From an uncultured Pseudomonadota bacterium (GTDB taxonomy: Bacteria; Pseudomonadota; Gammaproteobacteria; Methylococcales; Methylomonadaceae): a stretch of DNA of 64,000 bases. Position 1 is the first letter of the stretch, and every line of letters begins with the position of its first letter. Location: positions 21,124-85,123 of the forward strand of contig CAIPQN010000032.1 of NCBI GenBank assembly GCA_903867225.1. The letters run 5' to 3'. This document shows positions 38,234-45,813 of this stretch, piece by piece. Below the pieces are notes generated by a model. The model did no database searches, had not been told where the DNA came from, and worked only from the letters and a program-made list of their open reading frames with translations. The position numbers and the translations under genes are program-made.

Positions 38234-38245
38234 TTTGTTTTCTCG
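38199..38245 (-). repeat. 47-bp direct repeat, copy upstream of the antitoxin
   Basis: Near-identical partner of 37412-37459, with two substitutions and one missing T. It now forms the leader of the antitoxin-toxin pair and may supply a ribosome site through the truncated reading frame. Confidence 0.95.
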
Positions 38246-38273
38246 GAAAATGTTTGAATCGTAGAGGAGATAT

Positions 38274-39026
38274 TTAAAAACTTTCACGCAATGCGTTTTC
38301 AATCGTTTGTAGCATGAATTCAATAAAAAGGGTGCTATCTGAATGCTTATCGCATTGTCCTAATACAAAATAGTATTCGTCTTGCCTTTCGCTAATTAAC
38401 GTTTCAACAGGTAAATATGCCATCAACGCTCGCCATTGACTTAAAATCAACGTCTGCCACAACCGCCCAATTCTGCCATTTCCATCACTAAACGGATGAA
38501 TAAACTCAAACTCATAATGAAAGGCACAACTTGTAATTAACGGATGATTTTCAGTTTCAGCAAGCCATTCCAATAAATCTGACATCAATCTCGGAATTTG
38601 TGACGCTGGCGGTGCCATGTGAACTAATTCATCATTTCTAAAAACACCAACGCCGCTACTGCGCCATTTCCCTGCGTCATCAATCAAACCAAACATCATC
38701 GTTTGATGCGCCGAAAGTAAATCTGCCACGTTTTCAGCGTGCCAATCGGGCAATTTTTCATACGTTGTAAAAGCATTTCGCACTTCTTGAATTTCACGCG
38801 GCAAACCTAAAACCCGTTTGCCGTCTAAAATCGCGGTGACTTGATTCACAGTTAAACTGTTTTGTTCAATTGCCAGCGAGGCTTGAATGGTACGGATTCG
38901 ATTTTCACGCCGAAGTTGTGGCGAAAGATGACCGTTTTTTGCAGAATGATTGCCCACCAATTCGCTAATCGCTGCAACGGCATTGAGAATTTTGGGCGTA
39001 ATTTGAAATGGGGGTTGGTATTTCAT
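38274..39026 (-). CDS. Fic-family AMP-transferase-like protein
   Basis: The 250-residue protein has the full Fic motif HPFSDGNGRIGR (177-188) with catalytic His177 and the phosphate-binding Asn183/Arg185/Arg188, so it should transfer AMP or another phosphate group to a target protein. An N-terminal inhibitory helix of class II Fic proteins is seen (SLAIEQN, Ser50 and Glu54; Gln follows where Gly or Asn is usual). The start overlaps the stop of an 8-codon reading frame (ATGA). It may be a regulator or a toxin that holds its own inhibitor. The target is unknown. Confidence 0.88.
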   Translation of the reverse strand: MKYQPPFQITPKILNAVAAISELVGNHSAKNGHLSPQLRRENRIRTIQASLAIEQNSLTVNQVTAILDGKRVLGLPREIQEVRNAFTTYEKLPDWHAENVADLLSAHQTMMFGLIDDAGKWRSSGVGVFRNDELVHMAPPASQIPRLMSDLLEWLAETENHPLITSCAFHYEFEFIHPFSDGNGRIGRLWQTLILSQWRALMAYLPVETLISERQDEYYFVLGQCDKHSDSTLFIEFMLQTIENALRESF

Positions 39027-39049
39027 TTGTGAATTGCTTCGGCTGACAT
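39023..39049 (-). other. 8-codon leader reading frame coupled to the Fic gene
   Basis: An AAGGAAAAACT site precedes ATG at 39049, which opens MSAEAIHK and ends in TGA overlapping the Fic ATG. The 13-base leader (AGGAAAAACTATG) is identical to that of the DUF1566 gene at 39891. It may be a coupling peptide or the remains of another gene start. Confidence 0.5.
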
Positions 39050-39096
39050 AGTTTTTCCTTTTTCAATTAAAAACAAACAAAAACGCAAATTCACTG

Positions 39097-39891
39097 TCAC
39101 CCACGCACCAACCGAACAAAACCGTTATTCCTCTTACTGCTGAGGCTTGAACTGCCGCCGTCCGTTGCGACAACCCACGCATAGCCAATATTGAGAGTAT
39201 CAGGCGGGGAAGACCAAAACAAATATTCAGGTGTATTTGGAAATGCTGTTGGATTAATAGTTGGTGTATATTTTTCATTTATTAACGATTTCAATTCTTG
39301 AATCGTTGGAAGTCGCCAATCGTTATAACCTGCAAAATTGGATTTGCTGGCGTGCTGAATAGCATCATCCCAATTGAGTTGTTGAGATTCATGTTGCTGT
39401 TTCCACATCAACCCCGTTTTTGTATCTGTAACCGTTCCATCATCATGAATAATAAAATTTTCGACGATATTTTCTTTAGGTTTTGGAGGATTTTTTAATG
39501 CTTCGATTTCAGCGTTTAATTGTTCAATTTGGGCTTTTAATTGTTCAACTTCTTCATCATTTGAATTTTGCTCAATCGTTGCAGGTTGATAATCCTGCAT
39601 CGCTTCGCGTGCATCTTCTTCGCTGACTTCGCTCACGAAAATTTCACACAAATTTTTGAACAGTTTTACATCGAGTTCGTTTTTATCTTCGAGATGTTGA
39701 GCGCGTAAGGCTTCCATTTTTTCAGCCAATTCATCAAGTTTGCGAACGCGCAACCATTTCGCTAATTTGCCTGTGTGAAAATGCGTGAATAATTCGGGCG
39801 ATAAATTTTCTTCGAGGTCGTCAATCGTGCGGAGTGTGATTTCGCCGTTTTTAAGTTTTAAATCGAATTTGATGGTTTTCATGGTTTTCAT
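39097..39891 (-). CDS. DUF1566-domain protein with helical N-terminal region
   Basis: The 264-residue protein has three parts: an N-terminal module (about 1-75, ending FHTGKLAKWLRVRKLDELAEKM), a coiled-coil linker (about 105-140, EEVEQLKAQIEQLNAEIEAL), and a C-terminal DUF1566 domain (about 148-264) with GLMWKQQ, YNDWRLPTIQELKSLI, YLFWSS and FVRLVRG. DUF1566 has a C-type-lectin-like fold and is found in many exported or signalling proteins; no signal peptide is seen here, so this copy is cytoplasmic. A GAGGAAAAACT site supports the first ATG. Function is unknown. Confidence 0.8.
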   Translation of the reverse strand: MKTMKTIKFDLKLKNGEITLRTIDDLEENLSPELFTHFHTGKLAKWLRVRKLDELAEKMEALRAQHLEDKNELDVKLFKNLCEIFVSEVSEEDAREAMQDYQPATIEQNSNDEEVEQLKAQIEQLNAEIEALKNPPKPKENIVENFIIHDDGTVTDTKTGLMWKQQHESQQLNWDDAIQHASKSNFAGYNDWRLPTIQELKSLINEKYTPTINPTAFPNTPEYLFWSSPPDTLNIGYAWVVATDGGSSSLSSKRNNGFVRLVRG

Positions 39892-39909
39892 AGTTTTTCC
39901 TCTTTGTGG

Positions 39910-40146
39910 TTATTGAAATTTTAATCTTAAACTGTCGGCGCAAAAATCGATGTCGAAGTCGCGCCAAATGATAGAGCGTCCATTACTGGCAATCTCAACT
40001 TGATTGAAAGCTGCCGAATTTTTTAACAATGTCATAATGCCTTTTTCGACATTAAAATTCGCCGTAATCACAACATTGTCGTTGTAGGTTATTTGAATAC
40101 TGTGATTTTCAGGGTTTGGTTCAATGATTTTTATTTTGTGAAACAT
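39910..40146 (-). CDS. DUF2442-type small protein
   Basis: From the ATG at 40146, four bases after the DUF4160 stop, the protein has 78 residues. It fits DUF2442: two-strand start (KIKIIEPNPENHSIQITYND), and a conserved end of type I-x-W-x-D-x-D-x-x-x-D (IIWRDFDIDFCADSLRL). The longer open frame overlapping the DUF4160 gene is not needed. DUF2442 and DUF4160 are regular neighbours in bacteria and are suspected toxin-antitoxin partners, but I know of no settled function. A second such pair lies at 52.7-53.2 kb. Confidence 0.8.
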   Translation of the reverse strand: MFHKIKIIEPNPENHSIQITYNDNVVITANFNVEKGIMTLLKNSAAFNQVEIASNGRSIIWRDFDIDFCADSLRLKFQ

Positions 40147-40150
40147 GACG

Positions 40151-40411
40151 TTAGTCCAATGGTTCGATTTCAAAAGGCGTTTGCATATTTTTACAAAAAT
40201 CCCAATCACGCAATAATTCTTCTTGATGCAAGGCTGTCCACTCTAAAACCATTGATTTCACGCGCTTTGGTGCGTCGCCTCTAATAATTTTGATTGGTGT
40301 AATCGTAATTACAAGTTCAAATTCACCGTATTCGGCATGAAAATGTGGTGGAGCGTGGTCATCAAAAAACATCTTGATAAAAATTCCGTAAAACGAACTA
40401 ATCGTAGGCAT
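40151..40411 (-). CDS. DUF4160-type small protein
   Basis: From the ATG at 40411 (after GGGAAAAACC) the protein has 86 residues. It has the DUF4160 core: MPTISSFYGIFIKMFFDD, the histidine-rich HAPPHFHAEYG and a C-terminal W-x-x-L-H-Q-E-E-L-L-x-D-W. The His cluster and HxEE look able to bind metal, but catalysis is unproven. It is the first gene after the terminator at 40443-40473, so it begins a separate transcription unit with DUF2442. Confidence 0.85.
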   Translation of the reverse strand: MPTISSFYGIFIKMFFDDHAPPHFHAEYGEFELVITITPIKIIRGDAPKRVKSMVLEWTALHQEELLRDWDFCKNMQTPFEIEPLD

Positions 40412-40442
40412 GGTTTTTCCCAAATTGAAAATTAAAAATAAA

Positions 40443-40473
40443 TTCGTTCTCGTGTTTTTCACACGAGAACGAA
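40443..40473 (-). terminator. strong intrinsic terminator
   Basis: A perfect 13-bp inverted repeat (40443-40455 and 40461-40473) with a 5-nt loop is followed on the minus strand by TTTATTTTT. It ends the unit made of the WYL regulator and the 512-residue gene, separating them from the DUF4160/DUF2442 genes. Confidence 0.9.
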
Positions 40474-40482
40474 ACTAAAAAT

Positions 40483-42021
40483 TTAGAACCAGCTTTTAAC
40501 CGTGTTCCATGCTGATTTCGCAACAGATTTTACACTTGAATAAGCTGATTTAACTACAGACACAGCTGTTTTAACAATCGCTTTACTGCCTTGATAAACG
40601 GCTTCGCCAACCGAACTTCCCGCCAAGCCACCCACCACCGCGCCAACAAAAGCTCCCACACCACCAAACGCTAAACCATACGCCGCGCCTTGCATCGCGC
40701 CATAAAGTCCACCGATTGCACTAGCGTTGGTACTGCCCATTGCATCGAGTGTTTCGGTTGCTGACATTTCCCCTTTTGCGAATTTATACAAACATTTTGC
40801 ATTTTCGGTGGCGACGTAAGCGATATTGGCAATTTGACCTGCTGGCGTATCTTTTAAAACTGTCAACCAACCACTTTTGGCGGCAACAACCAAACCACCA
40901 GACACAGCGACTTGCACACCGACATTTGCTGCACTGCTGATGGAGGAATCGAAAAATTCTTTTAAATCTTCATTCGCAGATTGGTTTTCTTTGCCTGTTA
41001 TCGAATTCCAAACACGTCGCCCCAAAATCCGCGCTCCTTGAAAACCTGCTGTCATGGCGGCGGCAACCACCGCTTGTTTGCCGATATTTTTCGCAATATC
41101 TATGCGGCTGGCATCATTCCAATCATATTGTTTGGCTTCGGCTTCACGTTGGGCTTTTTCTTGTAATTCTTTGGCGGCTTCTTTGGAAAGCGGCTTAGAA
41201 CTCACACCGTCAATTTCAATAACTTCCGTGCTATTTGCATCCGCATGACCTTCGGGAACTAATTTGCGTTGTCCACGATAATCACCTCGTTCAAATAATT
41301 CAGTGGTTTTATCCGCATCTGCGCCGTATTTTGCTTGATAACGCCGAACCAATTTGCCATCGCTGTCATAAATACCGATGTCCATTGAATTTTTGCCGTA
41401 GGTTTCACCCGCCGCTGGTTCTAATACTTTTGCACGATAAGGACTGCCTTTACTCGCGGCATCAACGTTAAATGTATTCGCGTGATGATGTTCGGCAATG
41501 AAACCATCCAAATTTCGCGCCTGACTAATCGCGCCATCGTTGCGCGTAATTACGTTCCAGTTGTTTTGATTAGCGGTGCCTAAAGCGTTGTCAATTCGCT
41601 GGGCATAATTGCCGACATTAACTACGCCAGCCTGATTCGCATTTTGTTCAATTTTCTTTGCAAGCCACGATTCGCGGCTTTTTCCTTTGTCTAAATGAGC
41701 AAATAAATCCGCTTTTGAATCGTTGGCTTCTTGAACGGTTTTGATGATTGTTGCTGTGGTTTCAAAACGTTCTTCGTCGTTTTGCCAAAGTGTTGGATGA
41801 TTTGCAAATTCTTGATTTAACCAAACATCAAGCGGTAGGGAATTTTTGTGGCGGGTATAAGAATCAACGAATGTTGAAATGATATTGCCTGTTTTTTGAG
41901 CATTAACTTCTGTTTCAAAAAGCGTTTCGATTGTTTTTGTTGCCTCGCTTTCTTCATTTGCTTCGTTGATAACAAAGCCTGTTTCGTTATCAATAACAAT
42001 GGGGAGATTTGTGTTTTCCAT
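40483..42021 (-). CDS. nuclease-like protein with glycine-zipper C-terminus
   Basis: The 512-residue protein has no Sec signal. Residues 1-150 are polar and helical. Residues 165-255 form a compact region with Glu177 in a helix (DGFIAEHHHANTFN), then Asp214 (SMDIGIYD) and Gln229-Ala-Lys231 (RRYQAKYG): a D-x14-QxK pattern like the Mrr branch of PD-(D/E)xK nucleases. A charged helix follows (270-300). The last 200 residues hold hydrophobic stretches and a glycine zipper (436-475, GGLYGAMQGAAYGLAFGGVG), ending in an amphipathic Ser/Lys tail. A membrane-inserting effector with a nuclease domain is my inference; I recall similar uncharacterised proteins in other bacteria. It follows a WYL regulator and ends in a strong terminator. 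Confidence 0.65.
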   Translation of the reverse strand: MENTNLPIVIDNETGFVINEANEESEATKTIETLFETEVNAQKTGNIISTFVDSYTRHKNSLPLDVWLNQEFANHPTLWQNDEERFETTATIIKTVQEANDSKADLFAHLDKGKSRESWLAKKIEQNANQAGVVNVGNYAQRIDNALGTANQNNWNVITRNDGAISQARNLDGFIAEHHHANTFNVDAASKGSPYRAKVLEPAAGETYGKNSMDIGIYDSDGKLVRRYQAKYGADADKTTELFERGDYRGQRKLVPEGHADANSTEVIEIDGVSSKPLSKEAAKELQEKAQREAEAKQYDWNDASRIDIAKNIGKQAVVAAAMTAGFQGARILGRRVWNSITGKENQSANEDLKEFFDSSISSAANVGVQVAVSGGLVVAAKSGWLTVLKDTPAGQIANIAYVATENAKCLYKFAKGEMSATETLDAMGSTNASAIGGLYGAMQGAAYGLAFGGVGAFVGAVVGGLAGSSVGEAVYQGSKAIVKTAVSVVKSAYSSVKSVAKSAWNTVKSWF

Positions 42022-42071
42022 GATGATTACCTTTGTGAAATTTCAGATAACTAAACCATATCACATTGAGG

Positions 42072-42086
42072 CGACAAATCATGTCG
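42072..42086. promoter_or_regulatory. inverted repeat between the WYL gene and the nuclease-like gene
   Basis: CGACA (42072-42076) and TGTCG (42082-42086) with a 5-nt spacer lie in the 89-base gap upstream of the 512-residue gene. WYL regulators of defence systems bind inverted repeats in such positions, so this is a candidate operator. The arms are short and chance cannot be excluded. Confidence 0.4.
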
Positions 42087-42110
42087 GAAAAATATATTTT
42101 TTTGAAAAAT

Positions 42111-43103
42111 TTACAAATATATTTTGCTGAGGTTTTTTATTTGCAATATAAATTCTTCTCGTAAGGCAATAGGTTCAAATACTTCAATCGCATCACCAAA
42201 ACTACGAATCCACCAACGTAACTGCTGAGTATTTTTCACCGTTGCCGCTAACACGAAAAATTCTTCATCGAATTCAGTAATATATTGGTCATTGCTCAAA
42301 GGTGTTTCGGATAACAACTGTTTTATAAAACCGTTTATTTTTAATTTGAGCGCGATATGGTCAGTTTCATCGTCAATCGGATAATCGAATTCACCTTGAG
42401 TAATGTAATCATCTAAATTAAATCCGTTTGGTGTAAAAACAGCTCGTTCATTTAATTCCACGCTTTGAAAACGGTGTAACGCCAGTTGTTTTATATCTAC
42501 ATAATCGTTAATAGTAGCGACCAAATAAATCAAATTATGACGAAATACTAAGCCAAGTGGATTGACATCGTAATTTTTAAGCGGCTTATCAATAGGTTGA
42601 TAGATTGCATTAAAACGCTGATTTTTAAGCAACGCATCGTAGATAATCGTAATAGTTGGATATGGAATTTCAGCGGGCAATAAAGCTAGATTGCTTGGAA
42701 TAATTCTAACTTTATCAATCCAAGAAGCTAATGGTGAGGTTTTGAGCGTTTTATCTGCTATTTGAAAATAGTCCGTAATATGTGATTTAACAGCAGGCGG
42801 CAACAATGAAGCTAAAAACATTTCAACTAATTTGAAAGTTAAAGCTTCATCCGTAGACATCATTGGAAATTGCAATCTATCGGAATTATTTTTCCAAAAC
42901 CAACGTAACGGTCTTGTTCCTTCCGAACTAGAAATTGGAAATAAGTGTGAGGAAGATAATTTAACTAAATCGCGTTGTATCGTTCGCAAATCAATCTTGT
43001 AACCTGTATTTTCTAATTTTTCCAACAATTCTAATGTTGAAATTGAATCAGGTGCTTTCGGAATCAAAGAAAGCATATCAAAATAACGTAATAATAAATC
43101 CAT
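42111..43103 (-). CDS. WYL-domain transcriptional regulator
   Basis: The 330-residue protein has an N-terminal DeoR-like helix-turn-helix (about 1-60, with IDLRTIQRDLVKLSS), a middle helical region, a WYL domain (about 145-215, YDVNPLGLVFRHNLIYLVAT, then LALHRFQSVEL) and the WCX C-terminal domain ending in RWWIRSFGDAIEVFEP. WYL domains bind small ligands or nucleic acid, and several WYL regulators control phage-defence genes (BrxR, CapW). It begins 24 bases after dbpA and precedes the nuclease-like gene, which it may repress. Confidence 0.9.
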   Translation of the reverse strand: MDLLLRYFDMLSLIPKAPDSISTLELLEKLENTGYKIDLRTIQRDLVKLSSSHLFPISSSEGTRPLRWFWKNNSDRLQFPMMSTDEALTFKLVEMFLASLLPPAVKSHITDYFQIADKTLKTSPLASWIDKVRIIPSNLALLPAEIPYPTITIIYDALLKNQRFNAIYQPIDKPLKNYDVNPLGLVFRHNLIYLVATINDYVDIKQLALHRFQSVELNERAVFTPNGFNLDDYITQGEFDYPIDDETDHIALKLKINGFIKQLLSETPLSNDQYITEFDEEFFVLAATVKNTQQLRWWIRSFGDAIEVFEPIALREEFILQIKNLSKIYL

Positions 43104-43127
43104 GATGATTTCTCTGTTTTAGAACAA

Positions 43128-44516
43128 TTAACCCAACGCTCGAACGCGTAATTTCCGACCTTTAATTTTTCCCGTTTGCAAACGGGATAACGCTATATTC
43201 GCGCTGGTACGTTTAATCGCCACATACGTTCGTACATCAAAAATATCAATTTTACCGACTTCGCTACCCGCTAAACCTGCCTCCCCCGTCAACGCGCCTA
43301 AAATATCAGCAGCACGAATTTTACTTTTACGTCCACCGTCAATCACTAACGTGACCATCGCAGGTCTGAGCGTTGTATTTTTGGGAAGTTTTGCGGGATT
43401 AAATTTGTCCCATTTAATCGGAATTTTTTGATAGGCTTCAATCACTTTTGCACGTTCCACTTCAGATTCGGCGCACAAACTAAACACCAATCCTTTTTGT
43501 CCTGCGCGACCTGTTCGACCCGCACGATGTACATGAACTTCTGGGTCTGGCGACAAGTCATAGACAATCACCGCTGACAAATCCTTAATATCCAACCCCC
43601 GCGCCGCCACGTCGGTCGCCACTAAAACTGAACAACTTTTGTTCGCAAACCGCAGCAATGTTTGGTCACGCTCACGCTGATCTAAATCCCCCGTCAACGA
43701 AAGTGCTGAATAACCTTGTTGTCCCAACCAATTTTCAATTACCTGACAATTATATTTTGTGTTACAAAAAATAACGGTCGATTCAGGTTGATATTTCGCC
43801 AATAACGCAACGACGGCTAACGGTTTTTGTAATTCTTCGGCTTTATAAAAAAGCTGTTCAATTTGCCCATCGTCATGGGTTTCATCAACCGTAATTTCGA
43901 CAGGCGATTGTTGAATATGTGCGCTCATTTCCAGAATTGAATCAGGATACGTTGCCGAAAATAACAACGTTTGTTTGGTTTTTGAGGTTTGTTTAACAAC
44001 AAATGAAATTTGATCTTCAAAACCCATATCAAGCATTCTGTCTGCTTCATCTAAAACCAAAACGCGCAATTTTTTTAAGCTCAAACTTTGACGTTTTAAA
44101 TGGTCTTGAATTCGTCCAGGTGTACCAACGACAATGTGTGGCGCGTGTTGATTTAGTGACGCAATTTGATGACCTTGCGGCACACCACCACAAAGCGTCA
44201 GCAATTTTATATTCGGAATAAATCGCGCCAAACTGCGAATGGCTTTGCTCACTTGGTCGGCTAATTCGCGCGTCGGACACAAGACTAATGCCTGCGTTTC
44301 ATAAAGATTCACGTCGATTTTTGATAATAAACCCATGCCAAATGCTACTGTTTTGCCGCTGCCAGTTTTTGCTTTGGCGATAATATCGTCGCCAGCCAAA
44401 ATGAACGGAATACTTTGCGCTTGAATCGGAGTCATTTCGCTATAGCCCAACGCTTCGATACTTTGTAATAACGGGGCAGAAATGTCGATGTTGGAAAAAT
44501 TAACAGATGGTTGCAT
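43128..44516 (-). CDS. dbpA: ATP-dependent RNA helicase DbpA
   Basis: From the ATG at 44516 the protein has 462 residues. It shows the DEAD-box set: GYSEMTPIQAQSIP (Q motif), AKTGSGKTVAF (motif I), VLDEADRMLD (motif II), LFSATYP (III) and HRAGRTGRAGQKG (VI). The C-terminal ~75 residues form the DbpA RNA-binding domain (RKSKIRAADILGALTGEAGL), which recognises hairpin 92 of 23S rRNA during 50S assembly. The more upstream ATG (44549) adds a Phe/Ser-rich start not seen in the family. It marks the core-genome edge of the accessory island. Confidence 0.93.
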   Translation of the reverse strand: MQPSVNFSNIDISAPLLQSIEALGYSEMTPIQAQSIPFILAGDDIIAKAKTGSGKTVAFGMGLLSKIDVNLYETQALVLCPTRELADQVSKAIRSLARFIPNIKLLTLCGGVPQGHQIASLNQHAPHIVVGTPGRIQDHLKRQSLSLKKLRVLVLDEADRMLDMGFEDQISFVVKQTSKTKQTLLFSATYPDSILEMSAHIQQSPVEITVDETHDDGQIEQLFYKAEELQKPLAVVALLAKYQPESTVIFCNTKYNCQVIENWLGQQGYSALSLTGDLDQRERDQTLLRFANKSCSVLVATDVAARGLDIKDLSAVIVYDLSPDPEVHVHRAGRTGRAGQKGLVFSLCAESEVERAKVIEAYQKIPIKWDKFNPAKLPKNTTLRPAMVTLVIDGGRKSKIRAADILGALTGEAGLAGSEVGKIDIFDVRTYVAIKRTSANIALSRLQTGKIKGRKLRVRALG

Positions 44517-44588
44517 TGATAAACTCGAAAAATAAAAATAAAGCGACAAGTATATCGTTACAAAGTGAAATCTGCTGCGACTAAATTT

Positions 44589-45623
44589 TTAACTGAGCAA
44601 GTAAGCCACTGCAACTGCTGGCGCACAATCCGCAGAACTAAATTCTAATGCGTTGTGATGTGTGAATAATGTTGAGAAATCAACGTAGAGACAATTCAAA
44701 TTTGCCGCGATTTCTTGAACTAAAAACCGCCCTACCCCCGCGCCAATAAACGGTAATTTTTCTGTTGAAGTATGTCGCGCCAATTGCGCTACACAGCTTT
44801 GTTGAATGCGTTGTAATTGTTGCTGACGAATATCTCGCGCCACCGCTTGCCAACGCGCCAATTCGGCAATGTTGAAATCATCGCCAACCATGCGTGATAA
44901 ACGTCGTGCGCTGGCTTCAATAGTTTTTTCGGCTCCATCTGCCGTCGGTGTTTGGTCGTGATGTTCTGATAATTCGCCTGTCAAACGGTACACGTCCGAC
45001 GTTGTAGCAAAATGTTCTGCCATTACGCCCACGTTCTGTCCGTTATCAAAAACTGTTTGTGCGATTGCCATGATAGGTGTTCGCACGATGCCGCTGTAAA
45101 TCAATTCGCCCGAAATCAATCTTGCGTAATCGCTATAACCTTGCGCTTGAACGTTTTCATTTTCACATAACAAAATATCTGTCGTGGTGCTGCCAATATC
45201 GACAAACAAACAATTTTGAATTTTTTTTGCCGCAAATGTCGCACTCGCTAACCAATTCGCCGAAGCAATCGCGTCATAATGCGTTTCATTAATTTCAGCA
45301 GCAGGCAACAATCCTTGTTTTCCGCAAAAGATATGTACGTCACGATTTACCAATAACATCGTCATGGTTTCAATAATTTGCTTTACGCCGTCATGGCGAT
45401 TAGCGAATAAATCGACCAATTCCCCCGTCATCGTAATTGCGTGACGTTGATTAGTTTCCGTTGGTAATTTTGCCAATAACATTCGCACCGCAGATTCTAA
45501 TTGCGCCAACCCTTGCCACAACGGACACGGTGCTTGATGAATAGCGATAATTTGATGCTGATAAATAACGGCAACTTTAACGTGTGCGCCGCCGATGTCC
45601 CAACCTATAGTGTAATTTTTCAT
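44589..45623 (-). CDS. H4MPT-linked C1 transfer pathway protein (hydantoinase/oxoprolinase-like)
   Basis: The 344-residue protein has the actin-like ATPase fold: IGWDIGGAHVKVAV at the start, CLFVDIGSTTTDILL in the middle and FIGAGVGRFLVQEIA near the end. This matches the conserved protein family found only with tetrahydromethanopterin-linked formaldehyde oxidation in methylotrophs and methanogens. The exact reaction is unsettled; a role in cofactor synthesis is often proposed. It is a good marker that the organism oxidises formaldehyde through methanopterin. No other gene of that pathway is in the window. Confidence 0.85.
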   Translation of the reverse strand: MKNYTIGWDIGGAHVKVAVIYQHQIIAIHQAPCPLWQGLAQLESAVRMLLAKLPTETNQRHAITMTGELVDLFANRHDGVKQIIETMTMLLVNRDVHIFCGKQGLLPAAEINETHYDAIASANWLASATFAAKKIQNCLFVDIGSTTTDILLCENENVQAQGYSDYARLISGELIYSGIVRTPIMAIAQTVFDNGQNVGVMAEHFATTSDVYRLTGELSEHHDQTPTADGAEKTIEASARRLSRMVGDDFNIAELARWQAVARDIRQQQLQRIQQSCVAQLARHTSTEKLPFIGAGVGRFLVQEIAANLNCLYVDFSTLFTHHNALEFSSADCAPAVAVAYLLS

Positions 45624-45775
45624 ATCTGCTTTGTGTTCATTGCTGCGATTTTATAGATCTTGCATGTATCGTACTGGAATTTAGTTGCTGTGTAATTTTT
45701 TTGAAATTCGATCATTTTTTAATCACACCTGCGCCACATCTATTTATGTATCAATGCCGTGTGTTATAGTTACTT

Positions 45776-45794
45776 GAGAATGGTTATTATTGAG
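45776..45794 (+). promoter_or_regulatory. possible Fur box upstream of feoA
   Basis: GAGAATGGTTATTATTGAG agrees with the 19-base Fur consensus at 12 positions and lies 20 bases before the feoA start, next to a TATAGT -10-like hexamer. This is where an iron-dependent repressor site would be expected for a ferrous iron transporter. Confidence 0.5.
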
Positions 45795-45813
45795 CGACTA
45801 ATGGAGTACATAA

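Noticed and set aside
39097..39891. DUF1566 protein as target of a diversity-generating retroelement
   Set aside because: No reverse transcriptase gene and no template repeat were seen in the window, and the C-terminal domain shows no adenine-directed variable site.
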